Below, in pieces: positions 13,406 through 25,957 of a stretch of DNA of 64,000 bases (position 1 is the stretch's first letter; the number at the start of each line of letters is the position of its first letter). This DNA is from Vitrella brassicaformis (Eukaryota; Sar; Vitrellaceae): the NCBI GenBank assembly GCA_001179505.1, contig CDMY01000242.1, positions 10,083 to 74,082 of the forward strand. Reading direction: 5' to 3'. The translations under genes and the position numbers were made by a program. The notes below the pieces were generated by a model. The model saw only the letters and a program-made list of their open reading frames with translations, was not told the origin of the DNA and made no database searches.

Positions 13406-14300
13406 CACAAATGTGTGACTTGACTGACGTGTCACTTGAACCTTGGGAGTCGAGTCCACCAACAGCCCATGACACGCGCCTGTCTGCACGGCGCGGTGCG
13501 GTGTGGGGACCGATGTGCGTGTCGATAGGGTGCTGTGTGTCATGTCATGTCATGTACGTGGCGTGGGTGAGCGGGTGTTCATACTTCGTATATATCACTG
13601 ACCCACTGGATTTCGCCAGCCTGCTCTGCTGGGCTGGCGATGTGCGTGGTGTCATGTATCGACGTGCCATTCGATTCGTTCGATGGGGAGGCCATTCATT
13701 CTCTTGGTTCATTCGACAAATGAGTCAGTCGATAACATCCATCCATCGATCCATCCAGTCGGCCACCCGCGGGAGGGAGGCAGCAGGGGCAAAGCACACC
13801 ACACCACACCACACCACACCGCGTATTGTATGCATGCATTGCAAGCACTGCACAGCCGCCAGCCAGAAGGGAGAGGCGGTGGGTACTTAGGGACGTACAC
13901 GGCCGGGCCGCATCACGCTTTCGTGCGTGCGTGCGTGAGGCGTGCTGCGCTGTGCTGTGCGGCCTTGATTCTTTCTCCTTTCTGGTGAGTCAGTCAGCCC
14001 CCTCTGCTCGCAGACATGGATGGATGGCCGGTGTATACAGCCATATACAGACACAACGACAGTCGACGGACGCATTCATTCATTCAGAAGAAGAAGAACT
14101 CGTTAGTTAGTCAATCGGACAGAGCACACAATGGGAGGGAGAGTCACGCTCGATTGCGACCATCCATCCATCCAGCCATCCAGTCAGCCCCCCACCCAGA
14201 CAGCCACAAATCTATCCATCTATCTGTCTGTCCATCAGCCAGCCAGCCATATCAGTCCATCCATCCCATCGATACAAAGCCAGTCGGTCCCGATGCAGGG

Positions 14301-14322
14301 AGGCAGGCAGGCAGGCAGGCAG
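14301..14322. repeat. GGCA tetranucleotide tract
   Basis: Perfect run of GGCA units in the gene-free region. Similar tracts recur near 14383, 18537, 19490 and 19505-19535. Confidence 0.85.
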
Positions 14323-16431
14323 GTATCCATCCATCGGGGGAGGAGAGTGGGGTTTGTGGGGTTTATATATACAACAGTTAGGCAGGCAGGCAGACAGGCA
14401 GACAGACAAACAGTCAGTCAGTCACTTGGGAGGCACGCAGGACTGTTAGTATGTAAGCTGGTATGCAGGCAGCTGAGCTAGGTTAGGTTGGTCGCTACAA
14501 ATACATAAGGGAGGGAGGGAGGAGGGAGAAGCGAGGGGAAGCGGAGCCGATGGATGATGGACAGACTGGTCTGGTGGCCATCATAACAGATACAGCACCC
14601 TCCCTCCCACACACCCACACCCACACCCCCACACACCGTCACCTCGCCCCATCCAATCCACAGCACACGACACCACACACACACCCTCCACACACAGGCA
14701 CACAGATACACACACACGCGCACACACACACACACATACACACGGCCAAGTAAGTGGAGTGGCCTGGATGCATGGCAGGCCGGCCGGGCGGCACCGACAT
14801 ACGGGAGAGGTAAGAGCACTGATGCAATGCAGCAGCGTATGCAGCATACGATCCATGAGGAAGGTGAGAGGAGCAAGACGGCAGGCAGGCAGACCGACAG
14901 ACAAATCATCAGACGGAAAAAAGATGAGACGCGTAAATGTGGCCGCACGGCAGCTATGCCACAGCGCAGCTAGGGTGAACCTTGCTGGCTGCTACGCTGC
15001 CGCACCTACAGACAGATAAGGCGCTCCATCCATCCATCCAGCCACCCCGCCATGCCCTCCTCCTGTTCCCCTCTCCCCCACCCCCCACACAGTCAGGCAG
15101 GCATAGCGACTCACTGAATTCCACCCACCCACCCGTCACACACATCACATCCATCCATCCATCCATTTGTCCGGCTCACGCAAACTGGCTGGGCTCGATC
15201 GGTGAAAAAAAAGGCGAGGCGGCCGAGGCAGGCCTGACCCGCTCTCTCTCCATCCCACTTTGCTTTGCAATGCAACCACAGACATGCCTACCATACAGAC
15301 ATACACACACACACACAGGGACGGACAAGCATACACAATCACACGAACGAAAGTAAAAAGCCCACGACGACCTGTGCCGCCTCCGCCTGTGCCACCTCCG
15401 CCGTCCCGTATCGTCCATATCGTCAGTCAATCATCCCACCCACACACAGAGAGCAAACATCCAGGAGTGAGTCCGGGCACACAGGCATACAGGCAGATAG
15501 ATCCACTCGATAGACTCGACAGACTCATACGATCCAGCTATGCTATGCTCTCCACACAGACGCCGCCCATTCACACACACCACACCACACCACACCAGCA
15601 GCAGCAGTATCCATCCATCCCATGCACACCAATCGGTCAATCTGGCCACCTTTCAGCCATCCATCCCATCGACAGGCAGACAGGAGATGAGATGAGGGAG
15701 GGAGGAGAGAGGGGGTGAGGCATGGCAGGTGGGCCAACGTGGGTGCGTGTGGTGTTTGTGGTGTGGTTTCCGTGTCCTTTGGTGTCTGTCTGTCTGTCTG
15801 TCTGTCACTGGTCGACCGAAGGCCGGAAAAATGGTCTGCCTGCCTCTTGAACGCCTCACAGCTGACCCGATCTGACCAAGCCAAGAGCCAACCCACACAC
15901 ACACATGCCCACTGCTGCGCCAACGCAAATTAACGGCCCCAGCCAGCCAGCCAGCCAGCCAGCCAGCGCACCTCTCTGTGGTCAATTCTTCATCTTCCTT
16001 CCTCTCTGTGGTGGTCGAATGGTGGATGGCATGACCTTTCAAAAACTGGGTTGTGAGTCAGTCAAGACAATCAGACAGCCGCACAGACGGACGCATGGAT
16101 GGACATGCACACCCCCCCCCACCCCCACCCCGATTTCCTTCCTCTGCTCTACAGGTAGGTCACATCAAATGCAAGGCACGCACCACCAGACAGCCACGCA
16201 GTCAGTCAGTCAGTCAGTCAGTTGAGTTGGGACACACACGACACCACATGACAGGCACACACGAGAGGTGGGTGGCGCACGGACGCAGGCACACATGCAC
16301 GTCTGCATGGCACGGCAACCACAGCGCAACACACCGACACACCGGGTGTGGTGTGAGTGAATCAATGAGTGAGACAGACAGTGAGACAGACAGACGAGAA
16401 ACAACCAGCCAGCCAGAGCCCCCCCCCCCCC

Positions 16432-16731
16432 NNNNNNNNNNNNNNNNNNNNNNNNNNNNNNNNNNNNNNNNNNNNNNNNNNNNNNNNNNNNNNNNNNNNN
16501 NNNNNNNNNNNNNNNNNNNNNNNNNNNNNNNNNNNNNNNNNNNNNNNNNNNNNNNNNNNNNNNNNNNNNNNNNNNNNNNNNNNNNNNNNNNNNNNNNNNN
16601 NNNNNNNNNNNNNNNNNNNNNNNNNNNNNNNNNNNNNNNNNNNNNNNNNNNNNNNNNNNNNNNNNNNNNNNNNNNNNNNNNNNNNNNNNNNNNNNNNNNN
16701 NNNNNNNNNNNNNNNNNNNNNNNNNNNNNNN
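16432..16731. other. Assembly gap, exactly 300 N
   Basis: The left flank is a run of C. A second gap in the window has the same length, so 300 looks like a placeholder and not a measured size. The true missing length is unknown. Confidence 0.95.
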
Positions 16732-19700
16732 CCCCTCTGTATGTCATGTACACAGCAGCCAGCCGAAAGACCTAAACACTGAGTGATAGAAGAAGAATAG
16801 AATAGAATAGATGAGTGAGTCTGTCTGTGTGAAGTGAATGAATGGAATGTGTGTGTCTACCCACGCCACGCCCGGTGCATGACAAGACGATGCATACGCA
16901 CATACGATAGATAGATACGTATGGACCGACGGACGGACGGTAAAAAGCTGTGTGGCGCGCCGTGTCGTGTCGTGCCGCGTCTCATCCATCTGTCTGTCGT
17001 CCCTTCCCTTCCCTGACTGACTGACCCCTTGGCTGTCTCGGTAGGTGGGCGGCTGAGTGAAGAAAAGACGAGATCGAACCGTGGTCCGGTCCACCACACC
17101 AGCCGCCCTGCCGCCCAGCCCACCCATCCCGTCCACGCCACAGCCTGCCTATGCTATGCTTTATGATATCATCCCTCCACGAGTGAAAGCCACACTGCCA
17201 TTAGCTATCTGTTATGTTGGTATGCCATGCTGCTCTGCTTCACAGATCGAAACGCTGACAGACAGATGAGAGAGACAAGTAGGTCGTAGGTAAAGATGTA
17301 ATGTAATAAGAGTCCAACCAAGCCAATCCAACGCATGCCACTCACCTAGCCACGCACCCAGCCGTCCGTCCGTCCGTCCGTCCGTCCGTATGCTCATCGA
17401 GCGTGTTGTGTTTCCGACCCACCCGATGGATGCTCGTGTGAGAAAAAATACAGACCCCGATTGATTGATCGAAATACATCCAGACATGGCCCCGACCCGA
17501 CGAGTGTGTAACCAGCCGTGCCGCCTTCCTTGCCTGTCCTGTGCACCCCCCCACCAGCCACCCAGCCACCCAGCCACTCAGCCACTCAGCCAGCCACTAG
17601 AAAGTAAGCAAGCCAAGCCAGACAGCCAGACAGACAGACAGTGCCAAAGTGATATGCCCGCTCGCTTGTTCCATGTAGCCCACCCAATGCCACGCAGCCA
17701 GCCGATAGAGAAAAGTGTATTCTGGGTGCAAAAATACGATCACGCACGGGTGCAGGTGCAGGTGGTGGTGTGTAGTGTAGTGTGTCCGCCACTGCCTCCC
17801 TCTTCCGCCAGCCAGCTTTGCTCGCTCGCTCTCCTTGCAAATCCATTGTCCATCCTGCGTGCCCCCCATGACCGCGCCCCCCTCCACCATAGGCAGACAT
17901 ATCATATGTATGAGTGTGTGGACGTGTGGAATACAGCAATACAGCAATACAGCCAGCCAGCCATGGCACATCAATCATATATGATGGATGGGGTGTGAAA
18001 AGACTTCCCTCCCTACCGCGAATGAACCAAAAAGTAAGACGCTTGCCGCTCCTGACCCCAGCGCCTGTCGTCACACGCGGGCTCTCTCGACCTCTGCGCC
18101 GTACCAGAGACATTTCGAGAGGAAAGGTCCCAAGCCCACCACAGAGGGAGAGAGAGACACCCGCCAAAATGCGCGATGGGCCAGCGGCAGACAAATCCAA
18201 TTGTGGTATGTGGTATGTGGTGGTGGCAGGCAGCCAGCCAGCCAGCAGCCGGCAAGGCGGCCTTGAAAAAGAAAACAAACCGTCATGACTGGCCATGGCT
18301 AACGAGCGGAGTGATAGCGAGCGAGAAGGGGGGGACGGGTGAACGAACATGGACACGCACTGACAGACAGACAGACAGACAGGCAGACACGGTTAGAAAA
18401 TCGCGCGGGTGCACCGTTGTGCGCATCTCTCTCTCTCTTCTTTCTTTCCTCCCAGCGACCGACAGACACACAGACGGAGAGATGATGATGAGCCCATGAT
18501 GGTACGAGAAATGTGTGAAGTGTGTCTGTGTGCAGGCAGGCAGGCAGGCAGCGTAGCAGCAGCAGCAGTAGTGTCCATTCATTCATTCGGCAGACCACTC
18601 ACTGACCCATAGGCGAGGCTGGCAAAGAAACTTCTGGGGGCACGTCACGTCACATGTCTATCCACCCACCGCCCACCCACCCACCGTCTCCCATCAAACA
18701 GTGAACGCCATCGATTCCTTGATGACCGACTGGCCACAAAGCAAATTCACTTGGTGACGATGCCCCTAGACTCATCCGTCCATTCCATGGCCGTGTCATG
18801 TCAACAGCCAGCCAGCCAGCCAGCCACCCAGTCTGTGTTGGGATGTGTGTTGGGATATGTGTGTGTGTGTGTGTGTGTGAGTGTCCTCCTACATAAAAAT
18901 GGCGAAACAGATGCTCTCTCTTCTCTCAGTCCACCCAGCCGTGAGTGACGCAAAAGACCTGACTACCACGTTTGCCTCTTCACCAGTGAGTGCACACGCA
19001 TTCGTGTTAGTTACTTATGTACCTGCCCTGAGAAAAACACCGTCAGCGTCAGCGTCAGCGTCAGAAGTGGTTGCTTGATTGACTGGTGGTGGGGAAACAA
19101 GGAAGAAGCACTTAAGTGATCCCTCCCTCCCCTCCCTCCGAGAACCTAAAAGGGCGGGTCCTCGTGTGCGTGCGTGCGTGTGTGTGTGCGTGCGATGGGT
19201 GTGTGGCAAAAGGCGTGTTGGAACACAGCACAGCACACACAGCACAATCAGCCAGACGTGTGTGTGACAGTGACACCCCCAGACAGACAGACAGACAGAC
19301 AGCCAGACAGGCAGACAGACAGGCAGGCAGTCGGGCAGTCGGTCGGTTGGCATCACATCTCATCACCACGGGGGATGGTATGGTGGGCAGGGCTGGCAGG
19401 CAGGAAGGCCGACTCTCTTCCTTGTCCCATCTATCTATCCATCCATCCGTCTGTTAAGCACAAGACACCATAGGCAGCCAGGCAGGCATCAAAGCAGGCA
19501 GGCATCGAAGCAGGCAGGCAGGCAGGCAGGCAGCAGATACAGGCCTCTCTCTTTACACGTCACTCCCACCCACCACAGGCAGGCCGGCACTCAGTCGGTC
19601 ACTCACTCAGACAATCCATCCAATCACCCACCTCGGCTCGGCCATTCCTCCCCTCCAAGTTCTCTCTCGTCCGTCCCCAGATGACATGCAGGCCAGGCAT

Positions 19701-20045
19701 GTGTATGTGTGTGACACCGGCAACGGAAGTCAACACAAACACACACGCACCGGGAAACAATCACACTCAGGCGACCAGCCAAGGTATCGGCATCGGCAGC
19801 AGCAGCAGCAGCAGCAGAAAAGGCAGCGGCATGGCAGACAGACACAACACACGAGATCTCCGCCCACACGCCCGCCCTCTTGCTTGTCCATCCATCCACC
19901 CATCAGTCAAGGAGGCATGCATGATGCTCGCCAGCCAGCCGTATGGCTAGGCAACAGCAGCAACAGCACCAATACAGTCAGTCAGTCAGTCAATGCAACG
20001 CACGCACCTCAGGGCGGAGCGGGCAGTGAGTTGGTGGGTGGGTAT

Positions 20046-20528
20046 CTAGTACTGTACATGATAAATACTGGGATAGGACGATGTGGACGACAGGTGCTGC
20101 CCACCCGACGAGGTAATGCCCTGGGGTCCACCGCCAACGCCGCCACCGTTGCCACCTGACGGACCTTGGGTGGGCGCATACTGAAGGAATCAACACACAC
20201 ACACCCAACAACACAACAGATGAATAAAACACATGTATGTATGAGCATCAAACAAAAGATGGATGTCCATTGTGGTGTGGTCCCGTGCCCTCTGCCCGTG
20301 TGTCTCCTCACCCTCACCCTTGAGCCAAAGGATCCCCCCGATGGCTGCGGGCCGCCGAACGCACCCCCGCCACCCCCGCCGCCGCCGTACCCCGATGACG
20401 CGGGGTAGGTTGGCATGCCCATGCCCGACGCCTGCGCCCCCGCTGGCGGCATCAGCATCTTCTCCTCCTCGTAGCTCCGCTGCACCAGCAACAGGTGAGC
20501 CGTGTGCACGGCCGACAGAGGACCTGCA

Positions 20529-20561
<33 letters not shown>

Positions 20562-22542
20562 GGGCCATCCAGACAACCAGTTCGTTCGTTTGGTATGCGT
20601 GTTGATGTTGATGTGATGGTTACTTACCGCTGACGGTGACCCTTCGCATGGTGGTGGGGAGCCCATCTGTCTTGGGGCTGACGTTGACCCTTGCACCCGA
20701 CTGCTGCTGCACCTCAGTCAGCCCCCGCCCCTGCGACCGCATCAGATTCACCACCGTCGCGTCAGACAACTGATCACGCACACACACAGTACATCAACCA
20801 GAACCAGGCAGAGAGTAATTGATGTACAAGGTGCCGTGTAACCGCGCCTGTGACGTCTACTCACCTGCACATCGACTGTGACGGGGTAGAGGAGGACATC
20901 TGCCGGTGCAGTGTTGCCGATGCTGCCGTAGGCCCCAGTGTAGGGCAGCGGTGGCTGGTACATCTGCGCCTGACCCATCCGGCCCGTGGGGGTCGGGCCG
21001 TAGTACGGGAACTGCCCATATCCCCCACCCATACCGCTCACATCGCCGTAGCCGTAGGCCGACGCACCGAAGGGTCCCTGTGCTGCTGATGGGGGGTACA
21101 TGACGCTGCGGGCGCCGACCTGGGGTGTGGCGGTGAATGTGGATGCGCTGGGGGGGGTGGGAGGGGTGAAGGAGGGGAATGAGGGCATGGCGTATGGGTA
21201 TCGCTGGTACTGTGTGAACTGGGGGTAGGAGACGCTCTGGTAGTAGGGGAGGTTGGGGTCCTGCTGGATGGTGTTCGCCACCTTGCCGATGGCCTTGTAG
21301 CACTGCTCAAAGGTGCCAGACAACGACACTATCCTCTCCTGTGGGACCGGACCGATCCACATGACACACGACACACACAGAGGGGTCAGCGCCACATGTC
21401 GTGGTGGTGGTTGGTCCGATCATGCATCTCTTCTGGCTGGCTGGCTGGCTGGCATGTTTGTTCTCACTCCCTCACCTGTAGTCCGAATTCATCTTCCTTT
21501 GCGGACACGTGTACCCGCGCGCCGCTCTCCTCCTGGATGACCTTGACGTTCGTCCCACCCATCCCTATGATGCTGCCCACGGACGACTTGGGCACCACAC
21601 ACCGAACCATGATCTGGTCAACATGACAACCACAGACAACCAATGAATGCCGACCAGCAACACATTCGCATCGATGTCAGTCAGGCTCGAGCAATCGAGT
21701 AAAGGCCCTTCCCTTTGGTGCATGGTTAGTTACCTTGACGGTTGCGTCATCTGGTGGTGGTGCGGCGGCGGGCCCCGGGAGTGCCATGTGTTGCGATCTC
21801 GCCACCTGGACGGCCTCGTCGCGGATCTTGTCGAGGACCGTCTCGAGCGCCTTGACGATGTGCTCCAGCTGGCCGGTCAGAAACACCACTCGATCCTCCG
21901 TGCCGGGGAAGAACTCACGACCCGCTGACAGCTTCAACCGGGCACCCGTCTCCTCCTGCAAATGCGTGATGACCGAACCTGCAGGTAACCACACACACAG
22001 CCACACAGGCACTGGATGAGAGGCACTGACCCCTCTGTGTGTGTGTGCGTCGGTGTGCGGGCGGACTGACCACTTCTGCCGATGATGGATCCGGCGACGA
22101 CGTTGCTGACGAGTAGTTTGAAGTAGTGCGGCCCACCGTCGCCGACCGACCCCTCCCCCCGGTCCTCGGCCCTCGGCTCCCTCTCCCGACCCTCCCTCCT
22201 CGCACCACCCGCACCAGACTTCTCCTTGCCCTTGCCCAGTGTAGGCGTCGGCGCCCCCGTGCTGGCGGCCGTCGTCTCGCCCGCCGTGTGGGACACTGTG
22301 GTGGCGCTGCTGGCTGCGGGGGCCGCCGCTTTGGATGCGGCGGCCTGGGGCTCTGGCTCGTGTGGGGGTCCTGCTTCCTCCCTCTCCATGCCTATGGGGT
22401 GAGTGGTGTGGTCGTCGATGCCGTTGCGGGGGGCGGTGGTGGTGGCAGTGGCGGGGCTGGCGCCCTCTGAGGCATCCTTGTGCTCGAGTTCCTTGTCACG
22501 GGTGTCTGTGGGCGAGGCTGCACCCTCCATGTAGCCGCACAT
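20046..22542 (-). CDS. Three-KH-domain RNA-binding protein (PCBP/Nova type)
   Basis: Probable nuclear or cytoplasmic RNA-binding regulator of splicing, stability or translation. It starts at ATG 22542 (MCGYMEGAASPTD; a second Met lies four codons on) with about 150 disordered Ala/Glu/Pro-rich residues. KH1: YFKLLVSNVVAGSIIGRSG with GxxG loop GRSG, then a downstream exon SVITHLQEETGARLKLS. KH2: VRCVVPKSSVGSIIGMGG, then VKVIQEESGARVHVS. A Tyr/Pro/Gln-rich linker follows (about 20900-21250). KH3 is LSDATVVNLMRSQGRGLTEV followed by QQQSGARVNVS, and its GxxG loop is eroded. The tail is Gly-rich and ends YHVQY with TAG at 20046-20048. The third domain keeps its helix-strand pattern but may bind RNA weakly. 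It is head to head with the SR-protein gene, which suggests shared control. Confidence 0.88.
21979..22070 (-). other. Example intron with CA/GT arms in a minus-strand gene
   Basis: In the sense of the KH-protein gene this intron again runs CA-rich (complement of 22037-22060) to GT-rich (complement of 21989-22009), ending in CTGCAG. The order therefore follows the transcript and not the chromosome strand. Confidence 0.7.
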
Positions 22543-23339
22543 AAAGGGGGACGAGGGACTTGCCTCGTGCTCCAGGGTGGTGGGGTCCTAGATGGCTGGC
22601 TAGCCTCGAGGAAAGGGTGGTGGGGGACGGACGGACGGATGCCAACCGATAGATACTCCTGCTGCAGCGACAGCCGAATGGTGCGGTGCCCCGGCCAATC
22701 AGTGGCCAATCTGAACACACACACACCGACACAGAGCAAAAGGCAACAGAGGTCACAGAAGGTATCCCCTGTCAGTCCCGGCTCGTTTGGTGGGACGAGC
22801 ACTCATGCCCGCCCCGCCACGCCATGTCTCAGTCCCCGTGCAAGCCCTCCTCACCGGTACGAGATGACCCCCCCGACAGACAGCCGTGCTGTTACGACGC
22901 ACCCACGCACTGCTGATCCTCCTGCCTCTCTCGCACACAGAGGCACGGGAAGGCGCACAAACACCTCACAAGCCGCCTCTTCTCGAGACTGTTCTGCTGT
23001 GTTTGCGCTTCCTCCTGACGAGCTTGCTGACCGGGCCGAACAGGGACTGCGCAACGACGATGAACCGCCCTCTCCCGACCGCCACTGACTCGCAAGCAAC
23101 ACTCAGATCGAACAACTGCCTCGGGATGCTGCGGATGGCTCCTCGCCTAAGCGGATGGCTCCGCGCCTAAGCGGTCTTGCCTTTGCTCCTGCCTTACAGC
23201 CTTTGGACTGGCACGTTCCGTCGCGATGGCGAAGCTCGCACATGAGAGGGGGATTTAAGCTCGCAGTCTGAGGAGATTCGTACTTTCTTGCACCGCAGAT
23301 CTTACGGTACCATACTCCTGCTTGAGGCTGAATAGTAAG
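22543..23339. promoter_or_regulatory. Divergent promoter interval, KH protein / SR protein
   Basis: About 800 bases separate the two ATGs, with no credible coding sequence. Two copies of the shared motif, both readable on the minus strand, lie at 23229-23240 (TGCGAGCTTCGC) and 23254-23265 (TGCGAGCTTAAA), about 75-110 bases before the SR-protein ATG. Confidence 0.45.
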
Positions 23340-25066
23340 ATGAGCGACGAGCGCGACGACCGCCGAGACGACCGCGACGACGCGCCTCGCGAGCGCGTCC
23401 GTGAGGAGGACACGTGCTCTCTCCTCATCCGGAACCTGCGCTACGGTGAGCAACACGAGAATGGGAAGCAAGGAGAGCGAGGAGTCGACAGAGACACGAC
23501 CACAGACATGATGGAGCGTCTGTGGAATCTGGTGTGTGCAGAGACGTCCCCTGAGATGGTTCGGAAGGAGTTTGAGCGTTTCGGTACGGTTCGTGACGTG
23601 TATCTGCCCCTCGACTACTCCACCCGCAAGCCGCGCGGCTTCGGGTTCGTCGAGTTCATGTCGAGGGACGATGCTGAGAGAGCCATGGACGAGATGAACC
23701 AGGTAGGGGAGGGTGGGTGCGTGGGTGGGGCACACAAACAGCAGAGCAGGACGGCATTGTGGTGGTCTTGCTGCTGCCGTGTGTCAGAGTACGTTTGACG
23801 GCAACACCATTAGCGTGATGAGGGCTCAACACGGACGCAAATCGGTCAGTCAGCAGGCGATCTTGACGCCCGAGGACGGAACGGAAGAGTCCCTCTCACA
23901 CACCATCCTTCTCCCTCCCTTGTGTGCGTCTCCCCTTTCCTCCAGCCCGGCGCCATGCGCAACCGAATGCCCTCGGACGGCGGCGGGTCAGCTCAGCAGC
24001 AGACGAAAGAAAACATCAAACGTGCCTTTGTTGATGCGATGCCGACACGTGTGTGTGACATTTGTGTCTATTGCTCTGTGTGCAGGCGTCGTGGCAGTGG
24101 CGGTGGCGGTGGGTACGGTCGTGACCGTTACCGTGACCGCAGTCGCTCGCGCGAGAGGGACAGGGACTACCGCCGGCGATACGATGACGACGAGTACGAC
24201 CGCCGCCGCCGCCGCTACGACGACGATGACCGAGACTACAGGCGCGACCGTGACGACCGCGATGGGTCGGTGGGTGGGACAGACAGACAGACAGATTCTC
24301 AGCCACACACGCACACACACACACACGCACACAAGGTTGTGTGACATGGACGCATGGCATGAGGTGTTGGTCGTGTGTGTCGCTTTTGGCTGCAGGGACC
24401 GTCGTGGCGGTGGTGGTGGCGGGCGTGACTATGCCTACGACAGGCGTGATGACCGTGACCGCGAGGAGAGGAACGGCTACCACCGTGACGACCGACGCGA
24501 CGACCGGTGAGCACATCTGCTGGGTGGAGGGCTGGCTGGGCAAGGGCCAAGGAGGGGAGCAAGGACGGAGCTCTAAGCAGCAAGACAAGAGAGGCCAGGC
24601 CAAGTCAAGTCGAGCCAAGCATGAGCAGCTGCCTGCCATTAACGTAGAAGACTCAAGAGAGAAGATTTGATGACTGATGCCTGAATGGGGCACGGCACGT
24701 TGATTGAGTCAGAAGATTTGCAAGCTGGCCGGCTGGCTGGCTGGGTGGCTGGCAAGGCCAAGACAAGAGCCCAGAAGACAAGACAAGCCGTGTGGTGTGC
24801 ATGAGAGACTGATACCTACTGACTTACTGACACAAGACACACCACACCGACAGACAAGACACACAAGCAAGCAGCAGCGAGAGAGGGGACGGACGGACAA
24901 GGTGTCAGTCGGTGGGCTGGCTCACGAACACGTCATGTGTCTATGTGCATGCGCTGCATCGATGTCATCTCTTTGTGCGCTTCAATGTGCCCTCATTCTG
25001 TTTCTCTGTCTGTCTGTCTGTCTGTCTGTCTGTGCGTGTGTCTGTGTGTGCAGCGACCGTGACTGA
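23340..25066 (+). CDS. SR-type splicing factor with one RRM and RS/RD-rich tail
   Basis: Nuclear pre-mRNA splicing regulator of the SRSF2/SCL30 kind. The start is MSDERDDRRDDRDDAPRERV, a charged leader. The RRM follows: RNP2 CSLLIRNLRY in exon 1 (ends about 23443), then ETSPEMVRKEFERFGTVRDV, RNP1 RGFGFVEF near 23640, and STFDGNTISVMRAQHGRKS in exon 3. The tail runs PGAMRNRMPSDGG, then RDRYRDRSRSRERDRDYRRR and further Arg/Asp repeats. It ends RDDR+DRD with TGA at 25064-25066, where the last exon is only 11 coding bases. Splice junctions keep frame at each step. The abundance of RD and RE besides RS is typical of some protist SR proteins. Confidence is high for the class and low for the exact orthologue. 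Confidence 0.88.
24266..24395 (+). other. Example intron with CA then GT arms (SR protein gene)
   Basis: GT at 24266 and TGCAG ending at 24395. The CA tract (about 24303-24334) is followed by GT-rich sequence (24364-24380). The upstream exon ends in GAT GG and the downstream exon supplies the third base. Confidence 0.7.
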
Positions 25067-25957
25067 GCAAGGCGTACACACCAAGACCCATCACACCGAC
25101 CACCGTCATCCCAGGCCAATGTGGTGGCGCGGAGGCATGCATGCTGGTGTGGACGTGGATGAATGGATGTGTGTCCGCGGATGGATGAATGGACGGCAGT
25201 GTTGGACTGAGTGGCCTGCCTGGCTGCAGACTTAATTTGGGGAGGGGATGGCTGGCTGCGTGGGCTGCTTTGAATTGAATTATGTGTGTGTGATGTGTGT
25301 GTGGTGCATGGCATGAGTGGATTGATCTGACGGCAGCGTCTGTCTTGATCCATCTGCTGTTGAGGATGAGGGCTACCTCCATCGCCTCCTCCTCAGAGGG
25401 AAGGAGGCGGCAGAGGTCGACCGCAATAGACAGCGAATTGGTCAACGGGGGCACATTGAGACCGTTCATTGATGTCATGACGATGAATGCATGGATCGTC
25501 ACCGGTGACGTCTGTACAGTCCTCCCCGTCGTCCATCCATTCATCCCACCATGGCACGCCACACCAGATCATCTCTTCTCTAACTCTCTGCTCCCCGAGT
25601 TCTCACCGTGGCCAAGCAGAGAGGGCAAGCAGTACAAGACAACCGCACGCTGGACAGCAAAGAGATTGACCAGCGCATAAGCCGGCACAACACACCAGCA
25701 GGCAGCCACGTCTGCACAGCCCCAACCACCTCATGAATGACGCACTAGCTGACGAGATGCATCCCAATATCGCCCATCGGCATGAACACTCACTCATACA
25801 CACACAGCAGCTGGCTATCGACACAGACACACGTCATTCGTCATTCGTCGTCATCCCCCACTGTTCTAGGCCTCCTCTTAATGCGACCTGACACACACAC
25901 ACACACACACACCGAGTGAGCCAGCATCGACACATTGCCACGACACGGACACGCAGA
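25067..25957. other. Intergenic or untranslated stretch with one weak exon-like segment
   Basis: Between the convergent ends of the SR and HMG-like genes. On the minus strand about 25330-25505 reads VTIHAFIVMTSMNGLNVPPL and continues with DLCRLLPSEEEAMEVALILN. It is not repeat-like and has helix-like character, so it may be one exon of an unmodelled minus-strand gene. No flanking exons of a known family were found. The rest is repeats and untranslated-looking sequence. Confidence 0.3.

Larger units (their letters stand above)
13406..20045. other. 6.6 kb repeat-rich region without a supportable gene
   Basis: This lies between the ends of the convergent polymerase epsilon (+) and KH-protein (-) genes and includes the first assembly gap. 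It is dominated by CCAT, GGCA, GACA, CAGC and CA/GT tracts. Reading frames here are long only because the repeats lack stop codons. Their translations are low-complexity and match no family. No splice-linked conserved protein, rRNA or tRNA was recognised. It could be long 3' untranslated sequence, a noncoding transcript or true intergenic DNA. Confidence 0.6.

Noticed and set aside
16053-16775. Open frames running through the N gap
   Set aside because: The frame continues only because N is translated as unknown. The flanking parts are low-complexity. The same holds for frames over 31427-31726.
13406-20045. Many open frames of 60-250 codons on both strands
   Set aside because: They follow tetranucleotide tracts that lack stop codons; translations are Cys/Leu/Ser or Arg/His/Thr repeats with no domain or splice partners.
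20850-22470. Plus-strand frames across the KH gene (Arg/Gly/Trp-rich)
   Set aside because: Antisense shadows of a GC-rich coding region; only the minus strand gives KH domains.
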